Numbered from the stretch's first letter, positions 1 through 8,372 are shown. The stretch is 64,000 nt of DNA from Paenibacillus kribbensis (GCF_002240415.1 NZ_CP020028.1:4551501-4615500); one strand, 5' to 3'. Numbers and translations are program-made. The notes: generated by a model from the letters alone, not told the origin.

Positions 1-110
1 TTATGCTTACGATGCGAGCTTTCCTTCGGAAAGCTTTTAACCGAACGCTCCGCTTCTCCAGAACAATTCTGCCCGCTCCGCTGACCAACCGCCGTAAAGT
101 CATCGCCCTT
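1..110. repeat. Long hairpin repeat family, partial copy at window edge
   Basis: Positions 46-83 are identical over 38 bases to 16618-16655, and the following CCAACCGCCGTAA matches too. The partner arm presumably lies before base 1. A separate small hairpin (AGCTTTCC/GGAAAGCT) sits at 18-34. It belongs to the intergenic repeat family also seen near 8.1, 9.7, 16.5, 19.1 and 57.4 kb. No gene is supported in 1-402. Confidence 0.6.
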
Positions 111-280
111 TTTAGGGAATTGGGGCAGTAGGAGGACTGCAAAGGACGGAGTAGCAAGAAGGCTTGCAGCTTCTTGATTGGTACAGAAAAAGGAGCAGGA
201 AGAGTAACTTATTAAGACCTAAAATAAAAAAACTTAAAACAATTGGGATTACTACATATTTAGACTGAACCGGAAAATGA

Positions 281-329
281 AACAGCGACGGACTAGGACC
301 GGACAATAAAGTCTTAGACTGCCGCTGTT
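281..329. terminator. Repeated AACAGCG-type stem-loop, probable terminator
   Basis: AACAGCGACGGACTAGGAC at 281 pairs with GTCTTAGACTGCCGCTGTT at 311. The same arms recur at 7665 and 9585, so this is a repeated terminator-like element. It follows the minus-strand TetR gene. Confidence 0.5.
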
Positions 330-335
330 GTATTG

Positions 336-356
336 AACTAACGTCTCCCGTTAGTT
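336..356. terminator. Stem-loop downstream of TetR gene
   Basis: Perfect 8-bp stem AACTAACG/CGTTAGTT with loop TCTCC lies 47 bases past the TetR stop codon. It may help end that transcript. There is no long T run directly after it, so it is a weak terminator on its own. Confidence 0.4.
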
Positions 357-402
357 GAAGGTCGTTACCAATTTAGAGCTTTTATTTCCACTGTCTATTA
401 CT

Positions 403-987
403 TTATTTTTCTAATTTTAAAACGCTATTTTCTTCGAACAATTGCAATTGAATTCGATTTAGCAAATTCCAAAATTGTTCAACCATGACCGATACCGGAT
501 ACGGCATCGAACGGGTAATCCACCATTCCAATAAACCCACACCTGCTGAAATTAAAAATTGCACCGTAATGTCCCTGTTCAACTCCCGATCGAGATTGAT
601 CGAATCCAAATGCTCGCTCAGACTTTGCCGCAACATTGTCTCCATTTGGGTTCGGAAAACCGCGCTTCCCTTGCTCGTCAGCATTTTAGAATAGAAAGAA
701 GCATGCTGCTCCAAATATTCAAACGTGCGCTGCAACGCGGTTTTGGAAGTGAGATGAACCAAGCCTTCTTCAGACATACAACTGCGCAGCAACTGGTTTA
801 TTTGAGCTTCCATGCATTGATCGCGCAGATCGTACTTGTCAGCGAAATGCAAATACACTGTTCCTCGATTGACATTCGCTTCCTCCGCAATTTGGTTGAT
901 CGTTATGCTCTCGAAGTCCTTTTCCGACATCAGCTTCATAAAAGCATTCATAATCGCTTGCCTCGATTTTTGAATACGCCTGTCCAT
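403..987 (-). CDS. TetR/AcrR family transcriptional regulator
   Basis: This 194-residue protein has a typical TetR N-terminal DNA-binding domain at about residues 5-55, ending in the recognition helix NVNRGTVYLHFADKYDL. A helical ligand-binding/dimerisation domain follows. AAAGGGGAGAA upstream of the ATG is the ribosome site. The gene is divergent from a zinc-type/quinone oxidoreductase gene, and two TGTTGA(N4)TCAAC(A/G) dyads lie between them. The simplest reading is that it represses itself and the oxidoreductase until an electrophile or similar inducer binds. The ligand cannot be told from sequence. Confidence 0.9.
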   Translation of the reverse strand: MDRRIQKSRQAIMNAFMKLMSEKDFESITINQIAEEANVNRGTVYLHFADKYDLRDQCMEAQINQLLRSCMSEEGLVHLTSKTALQRTFEYLEQHASFYSKMLTSKGSAVFRTQMETMLRQSLSEHLDSINLDRELNRDITVQFLISAGVGLLEWWITRSMPYPVSVMVEQFWNLLNRIQLQLFEENSVLKLEK

Positions 988-1034
988 ACTGTTCTCCCCT
1001 TTATCCCATGCAAAATGAACATATCGAGCCCCTC

Positions 1035-1050
1035 TGTTGAAAAATCAACA
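1035..1050. promoter_or_regulatory. Putative TetR operator 1
   Basis: TGTTGAAAAATCAACA is a perfect 6-bp dyad with a 4-base spacer. It overlaps a plausible -35 (TTGATT on the minus strand) of the TetR gene, so it would suit autorepression. Confidence 0.55.
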
Positions 1051-1069
1051 ACCGAGCTTGTTTTAACCA

Positions 1070-1098
1070 TTGAATACCATCTGCCAGCCTGATACATT
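1070..1098 (+). promoter_or_regulatory. Candidate promoter of the oxidoreductase gene
   Basis: TTGAAT (1070-1075), a 17-base spacer and TACATT (1093-1098) form a plausible sigma-A promoter just before operator 2. Confidence 0.4.
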
Positions 1099-1114
1099 CA
1101 CTATATAAAACACA

Positions 1115-1130
1115 TGTTGAAAATTCAACG
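1115..1130. promoter_or_regulatory. Putative TetR operator 2
   Basis: TGTTGAAAATTCAACG is a near-perfect copy of operator 1. It lies downstream of the candidate promoter and before the ribosome site, where a bound repressor would block transcription of the oxidoreductase. Confidence 0.55.
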
Positions 1131-1158
1131 TATGTTCAATTTACGAGGAGGTAGAATC

Positions 1159-2139
1159 ATGAAAGCTATTGCTTTGACAAGCTTTGGAGTCCCCGAAGCG
1201 CTGGAGGAACTGGAGATACCAGTTCCTCCACTCACCGACACACAGGTTCTCATCGAAATGCGCGCCTCTTCCATCAATCCCGCAGATATTCAATTGCGCA
1301 GCGGTGCGATTCTTCAGAGCCCGATGGCCGATAAATTTCCGGCTCAATTGCCGCTTGTCCTTGGTATTGATGTAGCTGGCATCGTAAAAGAGGTTGGTGA
1401 AAAAGTGCGTCATTTCAAGCCGAGGGATCGTGTCATGGGTATGGTTCCGATGGGTTCCTACATGGACTATGTTGCGGTGGAGGAAGATCATCTTGTCGTT
1501 ATTCCGCAGAGTCTTTCCTTCGAAGAGGCAGGCGCCGTGCCTACAGTTGCCCTGACAGCTTGGCAAGCGCTGTTCGAGCATGGCCGTCTGCAACCGGGAG
1601 AGCGCATTCTGATTCATGCCGGGGCCGGAGGCGTGGGACATGCGGCGATCCAGTTGGCCAAGCAACATGGAGCATATGTTATCGCAACTGCGAGGGACTA
1701 TAACCATGATTTCGTCAAAGGACTCGGTGCGGACGAGGTGTTCGACTACACGAAAGTCGACTTTGCCACCAAAATAACCGAGCCTGTCGATATCGTGCTG
1801 GATTCCGCTATGGACCCATCCACCTTCGGTACCGGGCTACCGGGAGATATCGGAGATAAAAACTACTCGGTCATCAAGGATGCCGGCACCTATATTTCAG
1901 TAGTAGCATTTGCGATCAATCAATATCCAAAGGTCCGGGGCATTGACGCACGTTTCTTTCAGGCAAGACCTAACCGTGCCGATTTTGAAGCCATTGTTCA
2001 CCATATACAAAAGAACAAGCTAAATATCCACATCGATAAGACCTATCCCTTTACTGCTCAAGGCCTGTTTCAGGCGTACCGCAAAAGCGAAGAGCTTCCG
2101 AAACGGGGAAAAATCGTCATATCGAAAAACATGGAATAG
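1159..2139 (+). CDS. NADP-dependent alcohol dehydrogenase/quinone oxidoreductase (MDR family)
   Basis: The start at 1159 is chosen because ACGAGGAGG sits just before it; the open frame extends back to 1114 without support. The 326-residue product has the GroES-like N-terminal fold of zinc-independent quinone oxidoreductases (residues about 1-120). A Rossmann NADP-binding segment follows with the glycine motif HAGAGGVGHAAIQLAK near residue 140. The cysteine/histidine zinc ligands of classical alcohol dehydrogenases are not evident. It probably reduces quinones or reactive aldehydes and enones in the cytosol. Divergence from a TetR gene and the operator downstream of its promoter suggest inducible expression. 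Confidence 0.88.
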   Translation: MKAIALTSFGVPEALEELEIPVPPLTDTQVLIEMRASSINPADIQLRSGAILQSPMADKFPAQLPLVLGIDVAGIVKEVGEKVRHFKPRDRVMGMVPMGSYMDYVAVEEDHLVVIPQSLSFEEAGAVPTVALTAWQALFEHGRLQPGERILIHAGAGGVGHAAIQLAKQHGAYVIATARDYNHDFVKGLGADEVFDYTKVDFATKITEPVDIVLDSAMDPSTFGTGLPGDIGDKNYSVIKDAGTYISVVAFAINQYPKVRGIDARFFQARPNRADFEAIVHHIQKNKLNIHIDKTYPFTAQGLFQAYRKSEELPKRGKIVISKNME

Positions 2140-2205
2140 ATATCTTGCCAACTTTATACTTTATTTCACTATATTACCAAAATCTAAATTTAAGTCAGAT
2201 AGAAC

Positions 2206-2249
2206 AAAGGGTTCAACATATTAGTCATGACTAATATATTGAACCCTTT
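2206..2249. terminator. 44-base near-perfect palindrome, probable terminator
   Basis: AAAGGGTTCAA and TTGAACCCTTT are the outer arms, with ATTAGTCA/TGACTAAT inside; there is only one mismatch over the 22-bp stem. It lies 66 bases past the oxidoreductase stop codon. Confidence 0.6.
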
Positions 2250-3014
2250 ATATTTAACTATCGTTCCTCGTTAGCGAAACTAATTTCTCGGAAGGCTGTT
2301 GTCCTCCTAATACTAATAATGAGACTTTCTTGGCTATTGTCTCTTTGTCAAATGATATTTTCCCAGAAGCCCATAAGTAACCGGCTTCAAGGATGATGTT
2401 GGCATAAATCGGTACATAAAACCTTTATACAGCCGGGTACTGTAGGTAATCCTGATCACATTGTAGAAGTTTGGTATGACTTTTACGAAAGAAAGAATCG
2501 CTTTGAAGAAACATTCCCTCTAGGGGTTGATCCAACTAAACTGTCAAATTAATGATAAGGCGATAAGATGGTCATTCAATGGCTATCTTTTCGCTTTTCC
2601 TCAAATTTTTTGATAGGCCTCTGCATATATCAGCACCGCCATTCAATATTTTGACGTCATATGTATAGCGGAATTGGTGCATATGGTTTTCCTTTACGGG
2701 GACTACATTATACCGTTTGATCGGCAATCAACAAAGATGCGGCAGATTGATCTGAATTAAGATTACAGATTGATGGAGAAACAGAAAATTTAGATAGAGA
2801 GCAAGGGGACGCATTAATAGATACATCGAGGTTCGAACAGATCATACAAACGGACACTGTGAAACCAAGAAATTTATGATCATTTCGAGGGAGTTTAAAA
2901 GATATTTGAACATTTGTAGAGCGTACTCACATCAACTAATTAAGAACAACATTAGGTGATTATAGTATTGAAACACGTAGTTTCTCACGCATATACGATA
3001 AGAAAATGGGGGAA
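2250..3014. other. Intergenic stretch with decayed short frames
   Basis: No full gene is visible. Two short stop-bounded frames look like coding remnants. One ends at about 2552 and reads ...GNPDHIVEVWYDFYERKN... on the plus strand. The other spans about 2763-2879, beginning LQIDGETENLDREQGD. Neither has a start with a ribosome site or a recognised family. A weak stem-loop followed by TTTTCGCTTTT is at about 2571-2605. Confidence 0.4.
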
Positions 3015-3354
3015 TTATGTCCTTTCTTTCTTCTTCTTCGGTTTCGTCAGTTGAAAGCTATGTTGCACCATATCAAAAAGATCATCCTCTTGCATGTTGC
3101 CATCTAAAATAACGGTATTCCAATGCACTTTATTCATATGATATCCCGGCTTAACTTAATATGCTGCGCAGGAAATCGGCTCGATTCGGCTCACATTTGA
3201 GGTTGATGCAAAGGTGGCCATCATTCTTGTAAAGCATCGCAAATATTTTTTTATTATCCTTATGACGTATTACAGTCCATTTTTCGTCAAAGGGATAGTC
3301 TTTATAAACGTCGGGATAAGTGAGACAATAATTGATTATTTCCTCTTTAGTCAT
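3015..3354 (-). pseudogene. MmcQ/YjbR family protein, frameshifted
   Basis: The first 67 codons (3354-3151) encode the MmcQ/YjbR N-terminus (YPDVYKDYPFDEKWTVIRHK ... CEPNRADFLRSI) and then stop. The conserved C-terminus (VKPGYHMNKVHWNTVILDG ... KPKKKKERT) continues in another frame from about 3155 to the TAA at 3015. One extra base near 3156 explains the break. Intact members are DNA-binding-like proteins of about 115 residues and unclear role. The ribosome site GGAGGAAG is intact but directly abuts the end of a TnpB element. Confidence 0.8.
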
Positions 3355-3366
3355 CTAACTTCCTCC

Positions 3367-3480
3367 TTGAACCTCTCATGGCTAAAGCCACTAGATTCCT
3401 AAGTACGGAAACCTATCGGTTTCTAATTAAGTAGGCTATCCCCGTAGTTCCTACGGTTACTGCATTAGGCAGATCGTAAT
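3367..3480 (-). ncRNA. Candidate omega RNA (reRNA) of TnpB
   Basis: In studied TnpB systems the guide RNA derives from the 3' end of tnpB and the element right end, with the guide being the flanking host sequence. Here that end is 3367-3480, with two stem-loops (AACCGTAGGAACTACGG and TGGCTTTAGCCA). The guide would begin at the ribosome site of the broken MmcQ gene. This is inferred by analogy only. Confidence 0.45.
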
Positions 3481-4568
3481 CTTTTGCCTTCGGCAAGGAT
3501 GTTTTTACTTGCATTTACATCTCTGTCATGGGCAGTTTCGCATGATGGGCATGTCCATTCACGCAGGTTCAGATTCTTTACTTCTTTGTTTTGGTATCCA
3601 CAACACGAACAAAGCTGAGAAGAAGCAAATGTTTTGCCTACTGCAATGACAGTACGCCCAAACCAGTTGGCTTTATATTCGAGCATGGTTCTAAATTCAT
3701 ACCAAGACACTTCACTAATCGCTTTGGCCAGTTTGTGGTTTTTCATCATGTTAGATACTTGCAAATCTTCAATTGCAATGAAGTCGTGGTTTTTGACAAT
3801 ATGCGTTGAAATCTTTTGCAAGTAATCTGTTCTTGCACTGGCAATCCGTTCATGGATTCGAGCAACCTTCATTCGCTGTTGGTTCCAGTTAGCCGAGCCT
3901 TTCACACGTCTGGACAAGATCCGTTGCTCACGAATGAGTTTTTGTTCCATATTCCGTAGGAATTTGGGATTTTCAAACACTTCACCGTTAGATAGAATAG
4001 CAAAATCCTTTAACCCAACGTCAATCCCGACTTCCTGGTTTGTTTTTGGCCATAATTGTACATCTGTTTCTACCAACAACGATACAAAGTATTTGCCAGA
4101 AGGATTGTGTCTGATTGCAGCCGATAGGATACGACCTTTCACCTCTCTTGATTTTGCAAAACGAACAAGTCCCAGCTTCGGGAGTTTGATTTTGTTTCCG
4201 TCAATCGCAATGTTCCCGTTGGTGTATTTCGTTGTATAGGACTGAACCTTGTTCTTCTTTGACTTGAAACGGGGTGCATCGTTTTGTTTCTTGAAAAATC
4301 GTGAGTATGCATCAGCAAGATTTTTTACGGACGACTGTATGGCGATGCTATCTACTTCTTTAAGCCAGGGCCATTCTTTTTTCAGATTCGGCAGTTCAGA
4401 AGAACATACTCCGTACGATAATCCTTTGCCTGTTGCTTTGTACGTATCGTTCCACTTCGACAAGAAGTGGTTGAACACAAAACGACTACAACCGATGGTC
4501 TTATGAATCAGCATTTCCTGCTCCTTGGTTGGATAGAGACGGAATTTGTATGCTTTGTTTACTAACAT
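3465..4568 (-). CDS. tnpB: TnpB, RNA-guided nuclease of IS200/IS605 family
   Basis: This is a full-length TnpB/OrfB of 367 residues. It has the N-terminal helix-turn-helix-like segment ([13 protein letters not shown]). The RuvC residues are visible as D183 in GIDVG, E267 in IEDL and D350 in DRDVNAS. The zinc finger cysteines are C320, C323, C340 and C343. Known TnpB proteins cut DNA guided by an RNA from the element end and help keep the element in the genome. No TnpA transposase is encoded nearby. The frame is intact with all catalytic residues, so it may be active. Confidence 0.93.
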   Translation of the reverse strand: MLVNKAYKFRLYPTKEQEMLIHKTIGCSRFVFNHFLSKWNDTYKATGKGLSYGVCSSELPNLKKEWPWLKEVDSIAIQSSVKNLADAYSRFFKKQNDAPRFKSKKNKVQSYTTKYTNGNIAIDGNKIKLPKLGLVRFAKSREVKGRILSAAIRHNPSGKYFVSLLVETDVQLWPKTNQEVGIDVGLKDFAILSNGEVFENPKFLRNMEQKLIREQRILSRRVKGSANWNQQRMKVARIHERIASARTDYLQKISTHIVKNHDFIAIEDLQVSNMMKNHKLAKAISEVSWYEFRTMLEYKANWFGRTVIAVGKTFASSQLCSCCGYQNKEVKNLNLREWTCPSCETAHDRDVNASKNILAEGKRLRSA

Positions 4569-4991
4569 ATGATTTCACCTCACTTTCTAATTTTGAAAAT
4601 CACCTTCCTATAGCTTCTTTTTTAACTGGGGAACCCTTTCAATCCTAGGATAACATATGTTAAAAAGTTCAATCTATTACCCTTCAATATCAGTGTTTTC
4701 GTTAATTACAAAGTTAACATATGTCGGACTATTGACGTATCAAAAGATACGACTGTCCGAAACCGATTCATCTCATGATTGAAATCACGAGTGTTCTCGG
4801 CTAAGTCATAAATCTATTTTCAAAAGCAACCTTTAGCGCTCAAAGCGCATCGTAAGTGGAATCAAACATTTAGTTTACCGCCAGCAGGTAGTCCTCACCT
4901 TAAAACCATTATAAAGAACAAGTGTTCTCTAATCAACTTAATATTAGGAGGCTCTCTTCTGTAGATTCTATATTTACTGTTCGAATACACC

Positions 4992-5417
4992 TTATTTATG
5001 AACTAAAACGGACAATTCACCTTCAAATACTTTCTCATCCTTGTCATTGAAAGTCGTCAGCATAACAGTAACTATTCCTGTTTCATCCAGTTTCTCTCTA
5101 AGGGCAGTTACCTCCACCATCGTATGTAATTCATCTCCCGGGTACACGGGTTTTATAAATCTAATATTGTTCATAGCAGTTCCAGCAATGACATCATCAC
5201 CATAACTAACCGTTTCAACCCAAAGCTTGAATGAAACTGCCAGCGTTTGAATTCCTGATGCTATGATTCCATTAAATCTTCCCTGCGTTGCTTTATCTTC
5301 ATCCAAATGCATATATTGTGGGTCAAACTCCGCTGCAAATCTGGTAATATCCTCTTTTGTTAATGTTAAAGACTTGGTTCTAAATCGTTGTCCGATATAA
5401 AATTCATGATACCGCAT
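4992..5417 (-). CDS. MaoC-like dehydratase / (R)-specific enoyl-CoA hydratase
   Basis: This 141-residue single hot-dog domain protein has a match to the hydratase 2 motif, AEFDPQYMHLDEDKA, with the catalytic Asp31 and His36 region. The family adds water to (R)-enoyl-CoA or related thioesters in fatty acid or polyhydroxyalkanoate metabolism. ATG at 5417 follows GAGGAGAGG at close spacing. It stands alone between the TnpB element and the Old Yellow Enzyme gene, so the substrate is unknown. Confidence 0.85.
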   Translation of the reverse strand: MRYHEFYIGQRFRTKSLTLTKEDITRFAAEFDPQYMHLDEDKATQGRFNGIIASGIQTLAVSFKLWVETVSYGDDVIAGTAMNNIRFIKPVYPGDELHTMVEVTALREKLDETGIVTVMLTTFNDKDEKVFEGELSVLVHK

Positions 5418-5759
5418 GAATGTACCTCTCCTCTAGGTCAAATGAGCTAATCTGCCCGTTCGTACTATGAGATCGAAGGTATATTAAAAAAGGACAAAAT
5501 TCTGTCCGACGGTAAGTACCACAACACGGTTATGTGTTCCGAAAAAATAAAGTTTTAGACTTACCGTTATCAAGACCTTGGTTGAGAAAAATTTATTAAA
5601 ACAAAAGGATTGAGGAAGAAAAGCATTTATCGAGGATCGATCGTTACGCTTACTGGCAGCATAGTTTAATTTGGCCTATGTTAAGACCGAATCTGAAATA
5701 GATTTCGGTTCTTTTCTGATGCAAAACAGGAGTTCAAGAATCTTCCAATTATCGACTAA
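5418..5759. other. Intergenic region between MaoC-like and OYE genes
   Basis: No gene is supported. An imperfect stem-loop (AGACCGAATC...GATTTCGGTTCTTTT, about 5680-5715) resembles a terminator reading rightward. Confidence 0.3.
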
Positions 5760-5789
5760 TTGACAAAGATAAAATTCGAGCAATATAAT
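5760..5789 (+). promoter_or_regulatory. Sigma-A promoter of OYE gene
   Basis: TTGACA (5760-5765), 18 bases, then TATAAT (5784-5789): both hexamers match consensus exactly. Confidence 0.75.
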
Positions 5790-5810
5790 TTGCATGTGCA
5801 TACAAATTAT
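5785..5810. promoter_or_regulatory. Operator dyad over the OYE -10 region
   Basis: ATAATTTG (5785-5792) and CAAATTAT (5803-5810) form an inverted repeat with an inner TGCATGTGCA. It overlaps the -10 box and start site, fitting a repressor such as the MarR-like protein encoded at 7153. Confidence 0.6.
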
Positions 5811-5829
5811 TTTTTGAGGAGGTTTCTAT

Positions 5830-6876
5830 ATGAATAGTTTATCTACACCATTCAAACTTAAAGATCTAGAACTCAAAAATCGAATTGTCATGGCTCCGAT
5901 GTGTCAATTTTCTGTTGACCTCAAAGACGGCGTACCGAATGATTGGCATTTTGTGCATTACGCTTCCAGAGCTGTTGGTGGGACAGGATTAATTATTGTA
6001 GAGATGACAGGAGTAAACCCTGACGGACGAATAACGGATGGGGATCTCGGTTTGTGGTCCGATGAACAGATTCCAGCCTATCAACGTCTCGTTTCTGAAG
6101 TCCAAAAGCATGGAGCTAAGATAGGCATACAAATTGGGCATGCTGGCAGAAAAGCAGAGGATGCAATTGAACCTGTAGGGCCATCTGCTGTTCAAGGTGG
6201 GGCGCTTCCTGAAGAGTCAAAATACGGAGAATTGAAACTTCCTCGGGCCTTAACGATTGAAGAGATTGATCGAGTAGTTAGTCAATTTAAGGACGCAGCC
6301 AGACGTGCAGTAGAAGCAGGGTTTGATACCATCGAACTTCATGGAGCACATGGATATTTGCTTCATCAGTTTATGTCACCAAGTATTAATCTCAGGGAAG
6401 ATGCTTATGGCAAAGACTTATCTAAATTTGGTGTTGAGGTCATCCAAGCTGTGAAAAGCGTCATTCCTAAGCATATGCCATTGATCATGAGACTCTCTGC
6501 AATTGAATACATCGATGGTGGGTACGACATTGAACATGCCCTGAAAATGGGAGAGAAATTTAAAGAAGCAGGTGTAGACATTTTCCATATTTCCAGCGGA
6601 GGTGAAGGGATACCAGGAAAATTGAAGCCCTTAAACACGCCAGGTTATCAGGTACCCTTTGCAAGAATTTTTAAAGATCGACTTGGCCTTCCTGTTATTG
6701 CTGTTGGGAAACTTGATAATGCTTCACTCGCTCAAGCAACCCTTGCAAATGAAGATGCAGATCTTGTCGCAGTGGCGAGAGGAATGTTGAATGATCCCTA
6801 TTGGGCATTACATGCAATCAAGGCGACAACAGACAAAGTAGAACCTCCCCTTCAATATGCAAGAGGAATTCGTTAA
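5830..6876 (+). CDS. Old Yellow Enzyme family ene-reductase (NamA/YqjM-like)
   Basis: FMN-dependent NADPH:enone oxidoreductase of 348 residues with the TIM-barrel OYE fold. It shows APMCQFS near the N-terminus (Cys25, like YqjM Cys26), IQIGHAGRKAE, the substrate-binding HGAHGYLLHQFMSPS, and GYQVPFARIFKD plus VARGMLNDP for FMN phosphate. YqjM has Tyr28 in the first motif; here the residue is Phe27, which may change substrate orientation or redox behaviour. GAGGAGG precedes the ATG. OYEs reduce alpha,beta-unsaturated carbonyls and are often induced by electrophiles or quinones, consistent with the strong promoter overlapped by a dyad and a MarR-type gene downstream. Confidence 0.92.
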   Translation: MNSLSTPFKLKDLELKNRIVMAPMCQFSVDLKDGVPNDWHFVHYASRAVGGTGLIIVEMTGVNPDGRITDGDLGLWSDEQIPAYQRLVSEVQKHGAKIGIQIGHAGRKAEDAIEPVGPSAVQGGALPEESKYGELKLPRALTIEEIDRVVSQFKDAARRAVEAGFDTIELHGAHGYLLHQFMSPSINLREDAYGKDLSKFGVEVIQAVKSVIPKHMPLIMRLSAIEYIDGGYDIEHALKMGEKFKEAGVDIFHISSGGEGIPGKLKPLNTPGYQVPFARIFKDRLGLPVIAVGKLDNASLAQATLANEDADLVAVARGMLNDPYWALHAIKATTDKVEPPLQYARGIR

Positions 6877-6961
6877 GGATAGTCTTGTTTGAAACTATGT
6901 GCATGCGATTTAGAAAAATACGGAAACTAATGAAATATTTATCAAAGTGGATGTTACAGGT

Positions 6962-7074
6962 ATGACAAACATTACACGAGGAATGACCATATTGGAGTAA
7001 CAGTACCAGATATTGAAGAAGCTACAGTTTTCTTTAAAAAGGCTTTAATGGCTAATCTGGTGGTAAAGAGATGA
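6962..7074 (+). pseudogene. VOC/glyoxalase family protein, frameshifted N-terminal remnant
   Basis: ATG at 6962 gives MTNITRGM, then one missing base shifts the frame. The next frame reads DHIGVTVPDIEEATVFFKKA, the first beta strand and helix of vicinal-oxygen-chelate proteins, before stopping at 7072. Restoring one G (ATG GAC CAT) rejoins the two parts. The rest of the domain is absent. Such genes often accompany ene-reductases in electrophile responses. Confidence 0.7.
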
Positions 7075-7100
7075 TCTTTTGACATCAGCTTAAGTTAAGG

Positions 7101-7138
7101 CAATACTATATGTGAAGATGAAACAACATATAGTATTG
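7101..7138. promoter_or_regulatory. Operator dyad upstream of MarR-like gene
   Basis: CAATACTATATG (7101-7112) and CATATAGTATTG (7127-7138) are perfect 12-bp inverted repeats just before the ribosome site of the regulator. A -35-like TTGACA lies at 7079-7084 and TACTAT within the left arm could be the -10. Autorepression is likely; an RNA hairpin is the alternative. Confidence 0.55.
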
Positions 7139-7152
7139 AAAGGACGATAAAC

Positions 7153-7566
7153 TTGAGTGAATCAGAATTTCTGATTAATGACTGGGTCAATTTTTCTAAA
7201 TACCATGATCGGATCAATAATGCTTTAAACCATATACTTCAGGAAAGATACCAATTCAGCTTGAAAGAGTTTTATTTGCTTATGTTTCTTTATCAATCCG
7301 AAGACAAAAAACTTCGTCTATCCACTGCATCAAACATGATTGGTTTAAGCCAAAGTGCTCTTTCTCGTCTGATCATCAGACTGGAAAACCATGCATTTCA
7401 ACCTGTAGAACGAGTTGTGTATGAAGAAGATAAGAGAGGTTTTTACGTCGTTCTGACTACACGTGGGGAGAAATTTACTACCAATATAATTACGGAAGTT
7501 AGTTCTGTTTTAGAGGCTTCTATGTCTGAAAAGGACAAGACTAATATTCGATTATTCACGTCTTAA
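7153..7566 (+). CDS. MarR-family transcriptional regulator
   Basis: This 137-residue winged-helix protein starts with TTG after GAAAGGACG. Helices at about residues 30-60 precede the recognition region TASNMIGLSQSALSRLIIRLEN. A wing (VYEEDKRGFYVVLTTRG) and a C-terminal dimer helix follow. No conserved N-terminal redox cysteine of the OhrR/YodB kind is seen; the protein has no cysteine. The dyads at 5785 and 7101 are its likely targets, which would make it a regulator of the upstream OYE gene and itself. Confidence 0.85.
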   Translation: MSESEFLINDWVNFSKYHDRINNALNHILQERYQFSLKEFYLLMFLYQSEDKKLRLSTASNMIGLSQSALSRLIIRLENHAFQPVERVVYEEDKRGFYVVLTTRGEKFTTNIITEVSSVLEASMSEKDKTNIRLFTS

Positions 7567-7878
7567 ACAAGGTTTGCGGCTTATCTTATACCTATCTAGG
7601 ATGCAACATCGAAGTAATCGATTCATATCATTGTTAAACTAACGGATACGATAGTTAAAATATTACAGCGGCAACTTAAGACTATATTTCTAGTCTAAGT
7701 GTGCCGCTGTGTCTCTATTCCCTTTGGGAAATACGTCAAAAATCAGTCTGAGTGAGTTTTTGGTAAATATGCAAAAACTCTCAATTGGAACAGCAGATTC
7801 TCCTAAATTCGTTTTATTAAAGTTAAATATTTTCCAATGAAGCATATAACAAATATTAAAATAAAGCTCCTGTGGTCA
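7567..7878. other. Intergenic region with repeated terminator
   Basis: It holds the stem-loop at 7665-7711 and otherwise AT-rich sequence with no supported gene. Confidence 0.4.
7665..7711. terminator. Repeated ACAGCGG-type stem-loop, probable terminator
   Basis: ACAGCGGCA...TGCCGCTGT outer arms with ACTTAAGACTA/TAGTCTAAGT inside. It shares its arms with 281-329 and 9585-9635. Confidence 0.6.
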
Positions 7879-8073
7879 TCAAAGAGCTTTATTTGGCATG
7901 CTATTCTTTTTGCCTGTACAACGTTCAGTATTATCTGTCTGACCAAGAATAAAGTCGATACTCACCTTGTGGAAATCTGCCAATTTGATTAAGACAACAC
8001 TTGGAACGTCCAGGTTCCCATTTTCATATCGAGAGTAGGTCGTTTGTGAGATATTTAAGAAGTCAGCACCAAG
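7879..8073 (-). pseudogene. XRE/Cro-type regulator, N-terminus missing
   Basis: Residues homologous to an XRE helix-turn-helix (ADFLNISQTTYSRYENGN) and its tail (LADFHKVSIDFILGQTDN) are intact. The first helices, normally beginning with an IRDLRED-like segment, are absent. Upstream sequence in the same frame is a long hairpin repeat (8087-8216) that encodes unrelated residues. The regulator is probably decapitated by that repeat and non-functional. Confidence 0.75.
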
Positions 8074-8086
8074 TTGAATAAGAACG

Positions 8087-8216
8087 GAGTGGACGGAATG
8101 GTGCTGTACAAGCGATAGCGTTCGCCTTTGTGCCCGGATTTCAACCTTCTTAGCTTGATTAAGAAATCCGGGCGCAACAGCGATGGGAAGCACCATCCGA
8201 CCGCGTAGTGGCACCT
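8087..8216. repeat. Long imperfect hairpin repeat
   Basis: The centre is CCCGGATTTC (8133-8142) facing GAAATCCGGG (8163-8172). Outer arms are GGAATGGTGCT (8095) and AGCACCATCC (8189). Both outer arms recur almost identically at 19084-19146. It interrupts an XRE regulator. Confidence 0.7.
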
Positions 8217-8255
8217 TATGTACATTTCTAACTCAGCTTGTATACTAAAAAAAGT

Positions 8256-8276
8256 TTTATGCGAATAACGCATAAA
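8256..8276. promoter_or_regulatory. Perfect dyad upstream of DUF6809 gene
   Basis: TTTATGCG(AATAA)CGCATAAA. It looks like an XRE or similar operator between the broken regulator and the DUF6809 gene; this is inferred from symmetry only. Confidence 0.45.
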
Positions 8277-8372
8277 TATCAATATGTAGCTTCCATATGT
8301 AGTAAACTTTGTTTGGGTGATAGATTTACGTGAGGACAAGAACTTAACACAACAGTATTCATAGGGGGCTTG

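Larger units (their letters stand above)
3367..4915 (-). mobile_element. IS200/IS605-type TnpB element without TnpA
   Basis: The right end on the minus strand carries TGGCTTTAGCCA (3379-3390) and finishes GAGAGGTTCAA at 3367, the usual hairpin-then-TTCAA end of such elements. The left end is less certain. Minus-strand sequence AAGGTGAGGACTACCTG near 4885-4901 resembles left ends, preceded by TTTAT (4911-4915) and, further out, TTGAT (4932-4936), either of which could be the target-adjacent motif. A GCGC(TTTGA)GCGC hairpin lies near 4838-4850. No tnpA is present, so this copy probably cannot move alone. Confidence 0.7.

Noticed and set aside
559..1092. Plus-strand 177-codon frame
   Set aside because: It is antisense to a clear TetR gene and its intergenic region.
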